Source: SZUA-36 sp963774415 (GTDB lineage Bacteria > Pseudomonadota > Gammaproteobacteria > Xanthomonadales > SZUA-36). From it: DNA of 64,000 nucleotides. The stretch is taken from assembly GCA_963774415.1 (NCBI GenBank), contig CAVZEU010000003.1:124001-188000 (forward strand). The letters run 5' to 3'. Under the pieces are notes generated by a model. That model was not told the origin of the DNA, searched no databases, and worked only from the letters and a program-made list of their open reading frames with translations. This document shows, in pieces, positions 1-9,275 of the stretch. Each line of letters opens with the position of its first letter. The stretch's first letter is position 1. The position numbers and the translations under genes are program-made.

Positions 1-1124
1 ACGGTTTCCTCGTGGAAGGCCCTGGCATCGGGCGCCTTGTGGAAGTACAGGTAGCCGCCGAATATTTCATCGGCGCCCTCGCCCGAAAGCACCATCTTGA
101 TACCCATGGCGCGAATTTTCCGGGCCAGCATGTACATCGGCGTGGCGGCCCGAATCGTCGTGACGTCATAGGTCTCGAGGTGATATACGACTTCGTCGAG
201 CGCGTCCAGGCCCTCCTGCAAGGTGAACGTGAAGCCGTGGTGCACGGTGCCGATGTGTGCCGCCGCCTTCGCCGCGGCGGCGAGGTCCGGGGAGCCCTCC
301 AGTCCGATCGCGAAAGAATGCAGGCGCGGCCACCAGGCGGGGCTGCGTTCACGGTCTTCGACCCGCATTTGGGCGTGTTGCTGCGTAATGGCGGCCACGA
401 TCGAGGAGTCCAGCCCGCCGGACAGCAATACGCCGTACGGCACGTCGGTCATCAGGTGGCTGACGACGGATTTTTCCAGCGCGTCGCGGACCGCCTGGAT
501 ACTGGTTTCGGCGTTTTCCACGTTTTCGAATTCCTGCCAGGGCCGCTCGTAGTAACGCGTTGGCGCACTGTCGCCGCTCAGCCAGTAATGCCCAGGCGGA
601 AACTCCGACACCACGCTGCAGACGTCGATCAGGGCCTTCATCTCCGAGGCCACGTACAGTTGCTGCGCCTCGTCAAAACCGTAATACAGCGGAATGATGC
701 CGATCGGGTCGCGGGCGATCAGGTAGCGGTCCGCCTCGTCGTCATACAAGACAAAGGCGAACATGCCCTCGAGGTCGTTCAAAAAGTCCGCGCCCCTTTC
801 CAGGTACAGCGGCAGGATGACTTCGCAATCGGACTCCGTGGCAAAAGGGTATTTCCGGGCCAGGCGTTTGCGCAGCGAGCGGTGATTGTAGATCTCGCCG
901 TTGACGGCCAGCGCCTGCCGGCCGTCCGCGGTCAGCAGCGGTTGCGCTCCCGTGTTGACATCGACGATGGCCAGCCGCTCATGCGCCAGCACCGCGCGCT
1001 CAAAGGTGGTGATCCCGCTCCAGTCGGGGCCGCGATGGCGCTGCAGGCGCGACTGCTGCAGCGCCAGTTGACGCAACTCGCCGGAATCCCCGCTGATTTC
1101 GAGTATGGAAAATATGGAACACAT
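1..1124 (-). CDS. asnB: Asparagine synthase (glutamine-hydrolysing), N-terminal 374 residues, truncated by window edge
   Basis: Makes asparagine from aspartate, ATP and glutamine in the cytosol. The ATG at 1124 gives a protein beginning MCSIF, so Cys2 becomes the N-terminal nucleophile of the class II glutaminase domain (about residues 1-190). The PP-loop SGGLDS that binds ATP in the synthetase domain lies at residues 235-240. The 3' end of the gene lies beyond base 1. It follows korB on the same strand after a 188-bp gap (1125-1312), which holds a small hairpin (CGGAAAA/TTTTCCG near 1224-1240) but no T-tract, so read-through from the upstream operon is possible. AsnB-like enzymes also modify peptides or sugars, but the motifs fit true asparagine synthase. 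Confidence 0.9.
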   Translation of the reverse strand, partial: MCSIFSILEISGDSGELRQLALQQSRLQRHRGPDWSGITTFERAVLAHERLAIVDVNTGAQPLLTADGRQALAVNGEIYNHRSLRKRLARKYPFATESDCEVILPLYLERGADFLNDLEGMFAFVLYDDEADRYLIARDPIGIIPLYYGFDEAQQLYVASEMKALIDVCSVVSEFPPGHYWLSGDSAPTRYYERPWQEFENVENAETSIQAVRDALEKSVVSHLMTDVPYGVLLSGGLDSSIVAAITQQHAQMRVEDRERSPAWWPRLHSFAIGLEGSPDLAAAAKAAAHIGTVHHGFTFTLQEGLDALDEVVYHLETYDVTTIRAATPMYMLARKIRAMGIKMVLSGEGADEIFGGYLYFHKAPDARAFHEET

Positions 1125-1312
1125 GACAAATCCCCGAGAGCACCATCCTGCTTGCATGATACTCAGGCTGGCGCCCGCATGGAACCACCAATCCCGACTG
1201 ATGGCAAAATAATGCCGGAGCCGCGGAAAATGCTTTTCCGGCAAGGGCTTCAGGGATCGCTATCGGGCCGAATCGAAGCCCGGGTCGGGGCCTTTGTCGA
1301 GGCAGCGGCGCC

Positions 1313-2368
1313 TTACCACATACGCCGCTGGAGATCCGCCAGCGCCTCGGCGCCGGGGTTCAGCTCGTCGAAGCCGATGTCCTTCAGCGGCACCGGCGTG
1401 GTGCCGTATATCGCGTGCATATCCGGCAGGTCTTCGTTGATGAACAGCAGGCCGGTCACGACCTCGCCGCGCGCACGGTGTTGTTCGAGATAACGCATGA
1501 CCTTGCTGCGGTTGGTCGGGTCATAACCGTTGTCGGCCTTTTTGAGTACGAGCTTGGATCCGTCATGCAGTTCCACGACGGTGCTCTCGCCCTCGGCGTA
1601 GGTGGCTTTGATTTCGTCCGCCGGGGGCACGAAATCGGCCTGGGAGGCGGGCCGGTAATGTTCCCGCGTGTAAATGTAGCTCTTGGTGGAGCCGACGTGG
1701 TTGTTGAAGGTCACGCAGGGTGACACCACGTCGATCACCGCGCAGCCCGGATGCGTGACGCCGGCCTTGATCAGCGTGACCAGCTGCTCGCGGTCGCCGG
1801 AAAAACTGCGCGCCACGAAACTGCCGCCCAGCGAAATTGCGGTGGAAACCGAGTCGATATTTTTCCACTGGTTGACGGCCCCTTTCTTGGACTTGCTGCC
1901 CTTGTCCGCGGCGGCCGAAAACTGGCCCTTGGTCAGCCCGTAGACACCATTGTTCTCGATGATATAGAGCATGTTGATGTTGCGCCGCACGGCATGGCCG
2001 AACTGGCCGAATCCAATCGACAGGGAATCGCCGTCACCCGAGACCCCGATGCAAACCAGGTCGCGGTTGCCGGCCAGGGCGCCGGTCGCCACCGACGGCA
2101 TGCGGCCGTGCACCGAGTTGAAGCCGTGCGCGCCCGCGAGGAAGTAGGCCGGCGTCTTGGAGGAACAGCCGATGCCGGACAACTTGGCCACTTTCTCCGG
2201 CGGTATCGACAACTCCCAGAAAGCCCGCACGATCGCCGCGGTAATCGAATCGTGACCACAGCCGGCGCACAGGGTTGAGAGCACGCCTTCGTAATCGCGT
2301 TTGCTCAGGCCGAGCTTGTTGGTCTCCCGCCAGGGTAACTCGACATTGGGTTTGGCAATATAAGTCAC
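1313..2368 (-). CDS. korB: 2-oxoacid:ferredoxin oxidoreductase, beta subunit (probable 2-oxoglutarate synthase)
   Basis: Thiamine-diphosphate-binding catalytic subunit of a 2-oxoacid:acceptor oxidoreductase, which interconverts a 2-oxoacid plus CoA with an acyl-CoA plus CO2, passing electrons to ferredoxin. The Fe-S/TPP signature CAGCGHD is at residues 34-40 and the metal/TPP loop GDGDS starts at residue 111. I chose GTG at 2368 because it overlaps the alpha-subunit stop as GTGA and the homologous protein begins close to the TYIAKPN sequence; a start 10 codons upstream would lie inside korA. Of the related enzymes (pyruvate, 2-oxoglutarate, indolepyruvate), the two-subunit layout with a fused gamma-alpha partner best fits the Kor group. 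Substrate is inferred, not visible. Confidence 0.85.
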   Translation of the reverse strand: MTYIAKPNVELPWRETNKLGLSKRDYEGVLSTLCAGCGHDSITAAIVRAFWELSIPPEKVAKLSGIGCSSKTPAYFLAGAHGFNSVHGRMPSVATGALAGNRDLVCIGVSGDGDSLSIGFGQFGHAVRRNINMLYIIENNGVYGLTKGQFSAAADKGSKSKKGAVNQWKNIDSVSTAISLGGSFVARSFSGDREQLVTLIKAGVTHPGCAVIDVVSPCVTFNNHVGSTKSYIYTREHYRPASQADFVPPADEIKATYAEGESTVVELHDGSKLVLKKADNGYDPTNRSKVMRYLEQHRARGEVVTGLLFINEDLPDMHAIYGTTPVPLKDIGFDELNPGAEALADLQRRMW

Positions 2369-4173
2369 GCCACGGCCTCCACCTGTAAATGCCTGCACAA
2401 GCCCTCGACCACGCAGCTGCTGGGTATGGGCATACCGCTATAGTGCAGGATCGGCACCAGCCTGGCCGCGTCGGAATTGGTTTCGAGAATCAGCAATGAG
2501 CGCATCTGCGCATCGCGGTTCTGTTCCACCACGAACACGGTCGCGTGCGAGGCAATAAATTCCTTGACTTCACCGCTGAACGGAAACGCCAGCACGCGCA
2601 TGTAGTCCGCGTGGATGCCGTTGGCCGCAAGTTTGTCCAGCGCTTCGAGAACCGCGTTGTCCGAACTGCCGTAAGCGATGATGCCGATGTCGGTCTTTCT
2701 GCCCGCGGCTTTTACCAGCGGCCGCGGCACCAGGGCTTTCGCGGTTTCCCACTTGACCAGCAGGCGGTCGACGACTTCCTTGTACTCGTCGCTGTCTTCG
2801 GTGTAGCCGCCGTAGCGGTTGTGTCCGGAACCGCGCACGAAATAGGCGCCCTTGGGGTGCTCGCCCGGGTAGGTGCGCGCGGTGATCCCGTCACCATCGA
2901 AATCCTCGAAGCGATAGAATTTTTCGATCTTTTCCAGCTCTTCGGCGCGCAGGACTTTGCCCCGGTCAGGCCGGTACCGGTCATCCCACTCCAGCTTGGG
3001 TATCATCCAGTCGTTCATGCCGATGTCGAGGTCGGACAGCACGAAAACCGGTGTCTGCAACCGTTCGGCCAGGTCGAAGGCCTTGACCGTGAGATCGAAA
3101 CACTCGCTCGGATTGGCCGGCAGCAGCAGCGGGTGGCGGGTATCGCCGTGCGATGCGTACGCGCAAAGCATGATGTCGCACTGCTGCGTGCGCGTCGGCA
3201 TGCCGGTGGACGGGCCCACCCGCTGGACGTCGATGAATACCGAAGGAATCTCGGCGTAGTAGCCAAAGCCGATAAACTCGCTCATCAACGAAATACCCGG
3301 GCCCGAGGTCGGCGTAAAAGCCCTGGCTCCGACCCAGTTGGCGCCCAGCACCATGCCGGCGGCGGCCAGTTCGTCTTCCGCCTGCACGATGCAGTAATTC
3401 CTGCCGCCGTGTTCCAGGTCCATGCGAAACATCTTGCAATAGTGCTTGAAACTGTCCATCAACGACGTCGACGGCGTGATCGGATACCAGGCCCCGACGG
3501 TGGCGCCGGCGTATACGCACCCCAGTGCGGCGGCGGCGTTGCCGTCGATCAGGATGCTGTCCTTGTTGTCGCCCATGTATTCGGCGCGCACCGGCAACGG
3601 GCAGGTAAACTGCCTGACCGCGTAATCGTAGCCCAGGTCAAAGGCCTTCAGATTGCTCTCGACCAGCCTGGATTTGGTGGCAAAAGTCTCTTCCAGCAGG
3701 CCGCGTACCACGTCCCGGTCGATATCGAGCAGCGCCGACAACACACCGGCGTAGGCGATGTTCTTCATCAGTATGCGCACCCGCGCGTCACTGAAATGCT
3801 CGTTACAGAGCTTGGCCAGCGGGACACCGAACACGGTAATGTCGTCGCGGTTCAGGTCACGCTCGCGCGGCCAGGTGGAATCATAAATGAAATAGCCGCC
3901 CGAACTGACCTCCTGCATGTCCTTGCTGTAGGTCTGGACGTTCATCGCCACCATGACGTCCACGCGCCCGGAACGGGACATGTAGCCGAGCGTGTTGGTG
4001 CGTATTTCGTACCATGTGGGCAAGCCCTGGATATTTGACGGGAACAGGTTTTTGCCGGTCACCGGGATGCCCATGCGGAACAGGGCCTTCAACAACAGCC
4101 CGTTGGCGCTGGCCGAACCGGTGCCGTTGACCGTCGCTATCTTGAGAACGAAATCGTTGATCCTGTTCGTCAC
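2365..4173 (-). CDS. korA: 2-oxoacid:ferredoxin oxidoreductase, fused gamma-alpha subunit
   Basis: Partner of the beta subunit. The first ~190 residues form the gamma-type domain (beginning VTNRINDF, followed by a Gly-rich TGSASANG loop), and the rest is the alpha pyrimidine-binding and CoA-contact region, with the PITPST and QAEDELAA motifs typical of the family. At 602 residues it has the expected length for the fused type. GTG at 4173 overlaps the stop of the upstream FAD/Fe-S protein (GTGA). The same frame stays open further upstream to 4641, but that extension is antisense-like, lies inside the neighbouring gene and has an Arg/His-rich composition, so I excluded it. The subunit is translationally coupled at both ends. 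Confidence 0.87.
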   Translation of the reverse strand: MTNRINDFVLKIATVNGTGSASANGLLLKALFRMGIPVTGKNLFPSNIQGLPTWYEIRTNTLGYMSRSGRVDVMVAMNVQTYSKDMQEVSSGGYFIYDSTWPRERDLNRDDITVFGVPLAKLCNEHFSDARVRILMKNIAYAGVLSALLDIDRDVVRGLLEETFATKSRLVESNLKAFDLGYDYAVRQFTCPLPVRAEYMGDNKDSILIDGNAAAALGCVYAGATVGAWYPITPSTSLMDSFKHYCKMFRMDLEHGGRNYCIVQAEDELAAAGMVLGANWVGARAFTPTSGPGISLMSEFIGFGYYAEIPSVFIDVQRVGPSTGMPTRTQQCDIMLCAYASHGDTRHPLLLPANPSECFDLTVKAFDLAERLQTPVFVLSDLDIGMNDWMIPKLEWDDRYRPDRGKVLRAEELEKIEKFYRFEDFDGDGITARTYPGEHPKGAYFVRGSGHNRYGGYTEDSDEYKEVVDRLLVKWETAKALVPRPLVKAAGRKTDIGIIAYGSSDNAVLEALDKLAANGIHADYMRVLAFPFSGEVKEFIASHATVFVVEQNRDAQMRSLLILETNSDAARLVPILHYSGMPIPSSCVVEGLCRHLQVEAVA

Positions 4174-5954
4174 GTGCCGGTCTCGTAATCTCGTGCGCGC
4201 GGAAACTTGAACAGCGATTTTTGCATGTCCCAGGCCGCGGTCGGGCAGCGCTCGGCGCACAGCCCGCAGTGGATGCACAGGTTTTCGTCCTTGACCATGA
4301 CCGATGCCGTCTGCTTCAGGGCCTCGGATACGAACAATGGCTGCTCTTTTTCCCGGCGCGGCGCGCGCAAACGGGTAACGAGTTCCTCTTCGGAGGTATT
4401 GGCGGTGATGGTCAGGCATTGTGTCGGGCAGATGTCCAGGCAGGCGTCGCACTCGATGCAAAGCGAATCGGCGAAGACCGTCTGGATGTCGCAGTTCAGG
4501 CAGCGCTCGACCTCGCGCTGGGTTTGCGCGGGCGTGAACCCCATCTCGACCTCGGTGGTGAGGTCCTTGAAACGCTGTGACAACGCGACGTGCTCCATCT
4601 TGCGGCGGGCCGCCGGGTCGAAATCGTTGGAATAGCTCCACTCGTGCAGACCCATCTTGCGGCTGCCGAGGTTCATCGTCGGCGGCAGCCGCTCGGCCAC
4701 GTCTTCACCGTGGCAATGACGGTGGATCGAAATCGCCGCCTGGTGCCCGTGTTCAACGGCCCAGATGATGTTTTTCGGGCCAAAAGCGGCGTCGCCGCCG
4801 AAGAACACGCCCTTACGGGTCGACTCGTAGGTGCGCGTATCGACCACCGGCACGTCCCATTGGTCGAACTCGATACCCAGGTCGCGTTCGATCCACGGAA
4901 ACGAGTTCTCCTGTCCGATCGCGAGCACCACATCGTCGCACGGGATCGACACCTCGCCGGTCGTCCACTGGTTGACGATGCGGCCGTTCTCGGTTTCGTA
5001 TTCGACCTGTTCGAACTTCATCCCGGTCAGGCGCCCGTCCTCCATGATGAATTCCTTGGGCGAGTGATTGACGATGATTTCCACGTTTTCTTCTTCGGCG
5101 TCTTCGAGCTCCCAGGCGGACGCCTTGAAAAAATTGCGCGGTTTGCGCGCCATGACCTTGACCTCTTCGGCGCCCAGGCGCAGGGACATGCGGCAACAGT
5201 CCATGGCGGTGTTGCCGACGCCGATGATCAGCACCCGCTTGCCGATGTTGTCCGTGTGGCCAAAGGCCACGGATTCGAGCCAGGCGATGCCGATGTGTAT
5301 GTTGGCCGCGCCTTCCTCGCGGCCGGGCAGCTTCAACTCCTTGCCCCTGGGCGCGCCGCTGCCGACGAAGACGGCGTCGTAGCCCTGGCCCAACAACGCT
5401 TTCAGGCTCCCGACCGGGTGGTTCAGCTTAAGGTCGACGCCCATGTCGAGGATGTAACCGATTTCCTCGTTGAGCACTTTCTCGGGCAGGCGGAAAGCCG
5501 GAATATTGGAGCGCATCAAACCGCCCGGTTCGGCCAGCGCCTCGAAGATCGTGCACTCGTAACCCAGTGGCATCAGGTCGTTGGCCACTGCCAGCGACGC
5601 GCAACCGGCCCCGATCAATGCAATCTTCTTGCCGTTTTTCTCCTCCGGTATAACGGGCAGCCGCGCGCTGATGTCATCGCGGTGGTCCGCGCATACGCGC
5701 TTCAGCCGGCAGATCGCCACGGGTTCCTGGTTGGTGCGGCCGCGCCGGCACGCCGGCTCACAGGGGCGGTCGCAGACACGGCCGAGAACACCCGGGAATA
5801 TATTGCTCTCGCGGTTTTCCATGTAGGCGTCGGTAAACCTGCCCTGCGCAATCTTGCGGATGTACGCGGGTACGTCCGTATGCGCGGGACAGGCCCACTG
5901 GCAATCCACGACTTTGTGGAAATAGTCCGGGTTTCTGGTGTCGGTGGGTTTCAT
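4170..5954 (-). CDS. GltD-like FAD/NAD(P)-dependent oxidoreductase with N- and C-terminal Fe-S clusters
   Basis: Electron-transfer protein related to the small subunit of glutamate synthase. Cys-rich N-terminal Fer4_20-type domain (CQWACPAHTDVP, then CDRPCEPACRRG), an FAD-binding loop GAGCASL in which Cys replaces the usual Pro, an NAD(P)-binding loop IIGVGNTAMD, and two C-terminal 4Fe-4S motifs (CIECDACLDICP and CIHCGLCAERCP). It is first in an overlapping three-gene operon with korA and korB, so its likely job is to move electrons between NAD(P)H and the ferredoxin used by the oxoacid oxidoreductase. The ATG at 5954 is preferred to a TTG three codons upstream; neither has a strong ribosome-binding site. 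Confidence 0.82.
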   Translation of the reverse strand: MKPTDTRNPDYFHKVVDCQWACPAHTDVPAYIRKIAQGRFTDAYMENRESNIFPGVLGRVCDRPCEPACRRGRTNQEPVAICRLKRVCADHRDDISARLPVIPEEKNGKKIALIGAGCASLAVANDLMPLGYECTIFEALAEPGGLMRSNIPAFRLPEKVLNEEIGYILDMGVDLKLNHPVGSLKALLGQGYDAVFVGSGAPRGKELKLPGREEGAANIHIGIAWLESVAFGHTDNIGKRVLIIGVGNTAMDCCRMSLRLGAEEVKVMARKPRNFFKASAWELEDAEEENVEIIVNHSPKEFIMEDGRLTGMKFEQVEYETENGRIVNQWTTGEVSIPCDDVVLAIGQENSFPWIERDLGIEFDQWDVPVVDTRTYESTRKGVFFGGDAAFGPKNIIWAVEHGHQAAISIHRHCHGEDVAERLPPTMNLGSRKMGLHEWSYSNDFDPAARRKMEHVALSQRFKDLTTEVEMGFTPAQTQREVERCLNCDIQTVFADSLCIECDACLDICPTQCLTITANTSEEELVTRLRAPRREKEQPLFVSEALKQTASVMVKDENLCIHCGLCAERCPTAAWDMQKSLFKFPRARDYETGT

Positions 5955-6275
5955 CTGAACCAAAACGCTTTACAGATCGCTAAATACTTGCCCCTGCGCG
6001 GTATAGGCGCGCGACGGGGGCTCAGGCCGGACATCCCGGGGCCGCTCCGGGCGCACGGGGAAACACTCGGCATCCGGGGCAGAAGGCGGCTGCAGAACCC
6101 GTGATCCGCTGAGCATTCAACATCATTGTCATGATAGCGTTTGCCTCGCCTCGATTTTTGGGGCAATGCGAATGAGGCGCAAGGATAACCGTTTTGTCAT
6201 GGCAAATCACGTCCCTGCGCAACATTACCGCGACACTGAATGGCCAGGCGGCGGCCCGCTGGAGCGAAGCATGGC
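5955..6275. other. Intergenic region, 321 bp
   Basis: Lies upstream of the oxidoreductase operon and downstream of the aminotransferase gene. Short open frames on the minus strand here (for example 6022-6225) have no recognisable protein and an unnatural composition. The region should hold the operon promoter, but I could not fix a convincing -35/-10 pair and saw no T-tract terminator. Confidence 0.5.
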
Positions 6276-7514
6276 CTATTGCGAAAGAATCGGCAACAGC
6301 GCGTCGATGAGGCGCTTGACCTCGGCGGCGCTGGTGTAATGTACAAAAGAGGTGCGCACGACCCCTTGCTCAGGAGGTATGTCCAGCGCCCGGATCAGGC
6401 GGTAGGCGTAACAATGGCCGCAGCCGATGCCGATGTTCTCCCGCGCCAGCCGTGCGGCTACCGCCGCCGGTTCCAGTTCGTCAACGGTGAACGAAACCGT
6501 CGGCGCACGATCACGCGTGTGGTCCTTCCCGATCAGCCTGACGCGCGGGTGGCCCGCGAGCATCTCCAGCAAGGGCTCCAGTTTTTCGCGCTCCGCCCGT
6601 TGAAACAGTTCTGCCAGGCCTGCTGCCTTGGCGGCCGGAGCGGCATCACCAGCGCCAAAATGATGTGTGTATACGTCCTCGAAGTAGTCGATGACCCCGT
6701 TGGCGGCCGCAATTTGCGCGTGATCGGGGCCGGCCGGCGTAAAACGCGCGGTCGCCAGCGATGCGTTGAAAAAATGACCCTGGTTGGGCAAGTCCTCGTT
6801 CACGGCTTTGCGCATCACCATGACCCCCAGGTGCGGGCCGTAAACCTTGTACAACGAAAACAGGTAAATGTCGGCGCCGAGCGCGGTCACGTCCGGGAGC
6901 CCGTGGCCCGCGTAGGAAACGCCGTCGACGATCGCGATAGCGCCCGCCTCGTGGACCTTCTCGATCCACCCGCGCACCGGGTTGACGCTGCCGACGATAT
7001 TGGAACAATGGCTGAAAGCAGCAACGCGGGTCCGGCCGTTCAGCAGGGCTTCCAGGTCCGCGCTCCGCAATTCCCCGGAGTGGGGTTCGACCTGCCACTC
7101 GCGGATGACGATGCCGTCGGCCTCCAGCCGGCGCCAGGCACCGATATTGGCTTCGTGGTCCAGGTTGGTGACGATGACTTCATCGCCGGGCTGCAGGTAT
7201 TGCCGCAGCGCCTGGCCGAGCACGTAGGTGTTCTGCGACGTGGACGGCCCGAAGTGAACTTCTTCCGCGGAGACATTGAGCCACTGCGCCATGCGCGAGC
7301 GGGCCCGGTCCATTTGCTCGCCGGCCTTTTTCGACGGCGCGAAGGCGTGATAGGGCTGCACCTTGGTTTCGCGGTAGTAGCGCCGGAGCCGTTCGATGAC
7401 CGCGCCGGCGGCATAAGAGCCGCCCGCGTTCTCGAAATGCGCAAAACCCTCCAGGGAAGGCTCGCTGAAAGCCGGAAACTGGCCCCGTACAAAATCGATA
7501 TCGAGTGTTGGCAT
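6276..7514 (-). CDS. Cysteine desulfurase-like class V aminotransferase
   Basis: PLP-dependent fold-type I enzyme of 412 residues. The PLP lysine sits in FSLYKVYGPHLG, the His of SHCSNIVG stacks on the cofactor, and the active-site loop near the C terminus reads IGCGHCYAYRL, characteristic of the cysteine-desulfurase-like subfamily described by TIGR01976 rather than of IscS or SufS. Substrate unknown; the IscS-type mobile persulfide loop is not evident. ATG at 7514 is preferred over a GTG one codon earlier. It is the last gene of its run; a 148-bp gap separates it from the dehydrogenase upstream, and that gap contains a REP-like palindrome. Confidence 0.8.
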   Translation of the reverse strand: MPTLDIDFVRGQFPAFSEPSLEGFAHFENAGGSYAAGAVIERLRRYYRETKVQPYHAFAPSKKAGEQMDRARSRMAQWLNVSAEEVHFGPSTSQNTYVLGQALRQYLQPGDEVIVTNLDHEANIGAWRRLEADGIVIREWQVEPHSGELRSADLEALLNGRTRVAAFSHCSNIVGSVNPVRGWIEKVHEAGAIAIVDGVSYAGHGLPDVTALGADIYLFSLYKVYGPHLGVMVMRKAVNEDLPNQGHFFNASLATARFTPAGPDHAQIAAANGVIDYFEDVYTHHFGAGDAAPAAKAAGLAELFQRAEREKLEPLLEMLAGHPRVRLIGKDHTRDRAPTVSFTVDELEPAAVAARLARENIGIGCGHCYAYRLIRALDIPPEQGVVRTSFVHYTSAAEVKRLIDALLPILSQ

Positions 7515-7581
7515 CACGCTACCCCGCAGCAGGCCAGGTCCCTCGCACAGAACGAATTTGACACGATCATGCCGGTAGGGG

Positions 7582-7607
7582 CCGTCGTCCCCGCGAAAGC
7601 GCGGGCC
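7582..7607 (+). repeat. REP-like palindromic repeat, copy 1
   Basis: Contains CCCGCG-AAAG-CGCGGG-type dyad symmetry in the gap between two minus-strand genes. About 25 bases match the reverse complement of 61124-61150 at roughly 21 positions, with the shared core CCGCGAA(A/G)GCGCGG. The same style of intergenic palindrome is widespread in proteobacterial genomes. No T-tract follows, so it is not a classical terminator. Confidence 0.45.
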
Positions 7608-7662
7608 TCCCCTGTCTGGCGGTGGCTTCTCAAAACAACATCACCCCTGAACCTGCGCCCTT

Positions 7663-9147
7663 TCAGTCCTCCAGGCCGGCCATCGTGATGTACTTGATCT
7701 CCATGAACTCGTCGAGGCCGTATTTCGAGCCCTCGCGGCCGATGCCGGATTCCTTGACCCCGCCGAAAGGGGCGACCTCCGTCGACAGGATGCCGTCGTT
7801 GATGCAGACCATGCCATATTCCAGGCCCTCGGCGACACGCCAGACCCGGCCGAGGTCGCGGGCATAGAAATAGGAAGCCAGGCCAAACTCGGTCGCATTG
7901 GCGAGCCCAATCACCTCTTCTTCGTCGCCGAAGCGGAAGACCGGGGCGACCGGGCCGAAAATTTCTTCGCTGGCAAAGTCCATCGACGCGGTGACGTCCT
8001 TGACCACGGTCGGGGCGAAAAAAAGGCCGCCCAGCGGGTGGCGCCCCCCGCCTTCGACGACGGCGGCGCCTTTCGCCACGGAATCCGCCAGCAATTCCTC
8101 GACTTTTTCCACCGCGCTCGCGGAAATCAGGGGACCGATGGCGACACCGGCCTGTTCCCCGCGCCCGACTTTGAGTTCACGCACGGCGGCCGTGAACTTT
8201 TCCACGAATTCGTCGTAGACCGCGTCCTGCACATAAAAACGGTTGGCGCACACGCAAGTTTGCCCCGCGTTACGGTACTTGGAAACGACAGCGCCCTCGA
8301 CCGCCGCGTCAATATCGGCGTCATCGAAAACGATAAATGGCGCGTTTCCGCCCAGTTCCATCGAAACTTTCTTGACGGTCGATGCACACTGACGAATCAG
8401 TTGTTTGCCGACACCGGTCGACCCGGTAAAGGAAAACTTCCTCACCACCGGGCTCTCGGTCAGTTCCAGCCCGACTTCCTTCGAATGGGTCGTCGTCACG
8501 ATATTGAATACGCCGGCCGGAATACCCGCTTGTTCGGCCAGCTCGGCCAGCGCCAGGGCGGACAGCGGGGTTTCCGACCCGGGCTTGATCACGACCGTGC
8601 AGCCGGCGGCGAGCGCCGGACCCGCCTTGCGGGTGATCATCGCGTTGGGGAAATTCCACGGCGTGATGCAGGCGACCACGCCGACCGGTTGCTTGATGAC
8701 GATAATTCGCCGCCCGGGCAAGTGCGTGGGTATCACGTCACCGTATGCGCGTTTGCCTTCTTCGGCGAACCACTCGATGAAAGAAGCGCCGTAAGCGATT
8801 TCGCCGGCCGCTTCCGCCAACGGCTTGCCCTGCTCGGCCGTCATGATTTTTGCCAGGTCGTTCCGGTTCTCCATCATCAGGTCGAACCAGCGACGCAACA
8901 ACGACGCACGGTCTTTTGCGGTCCGCCCACGCCACTGTGGCCAGGCCGCGTTGGCGGCCTCGATGGCTCGCCGGGTCTCGGCAACGCCCTGGTTCGGAAC
9001 TTCTGCTAAAACCGTACCGTCCGCCGGGTTGGTGACGGCGAATGAAGCACCGTCATCGGCGCCGACCCAGGCACCGTCGATATAGGCCTTGGTCCTGAGT
9101 AGTTCAGGATTTTCCAGGCCCATTGTGTCGCGATTGCCCCGCTGCAT
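7663..9147 (-). CDS. gabD: NAD(P)-dependent succinate-semialdehyde dehydrogenase family protein
   Basis: Aldehyde dehydrogenase of 494 residues, close to the standard length, oxidising a short semialdehyde (most likely succinate semialdehyde) to the acid. Visible motifs: TPWNFPNAM near the cofactor site, GSTGVGKQL in the Rossmann fold, the general base in MELGGNAPF, and the catalytic Cys in GQTCVCANR. The ATG at 9147 is preceded by GAGGAG at 7-bp spacing, which decides against the internal ATG at 9123. Whether the physiological substrate is succinate semialdehyde or another C4-C5 semialdehyde cannot be read from sequence; no gabT neighbour is present. Confidence 0.85.
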   Translation of the reverse strand: MQRGNRDTMGLENPELLRTKAYIDGAWVGADDGASFAVTNPADGTVLAEVPNQGVAETRRAIEAANAAWPQWRGRTAKDRASLLRRWFDLMMENRNDLAKIMTAEQGKPLAEAAGEIAYGASFIEWFAEEGKRAYGDVIPTHLPGRRIIVIKQPVGVVACITPWNFPNAMITRKAGPALAAGCTVVIKPGSETPLSALALAELAEQAGIPAGVFNIVTTTHSKEVGLELTESPVVRKFSFTGSTGVGKQLIRQCASTVKKVSMELGGNAPFIVFDDADIDAAVEGAVVSKYRNAGQTCVCANRFYVQDAVYDEFVEKFTAAVRELKVGRGEQAGVAIGPLISASAVEKVEELLADSVAKGAAVVEGGGRHPLGGLFFAPTVVKDVTASMDFASEEIFGPVAPVFRFGDEEEVIGLANATEFGLASYFYARDLGRVWRVAEGLEYGMVCINDGILSTEVAPFGGVKESGIGREGSKYGLDEFMEIKYITMAGLED

Positions 9148-9275
9148 TGGCGATCTCCTCGAATCCTTTTCGGCAAACGCCTACATTCGGGTTTTTGCCC
9201 TTTATTGTCAACATCCCCGCCCAGAAACCGCGCTCCCTGCGACAGGGCGAAGACGCGAGACTACGGACGTGTTAT

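Noticed and set aside
4174..4641. Upstream extension of the korA frame
   Set aside because: Overlaps the FAD/Fe-S gene on the same strand in another frame, has no homology, and the GTGA overlap gives a natural start.
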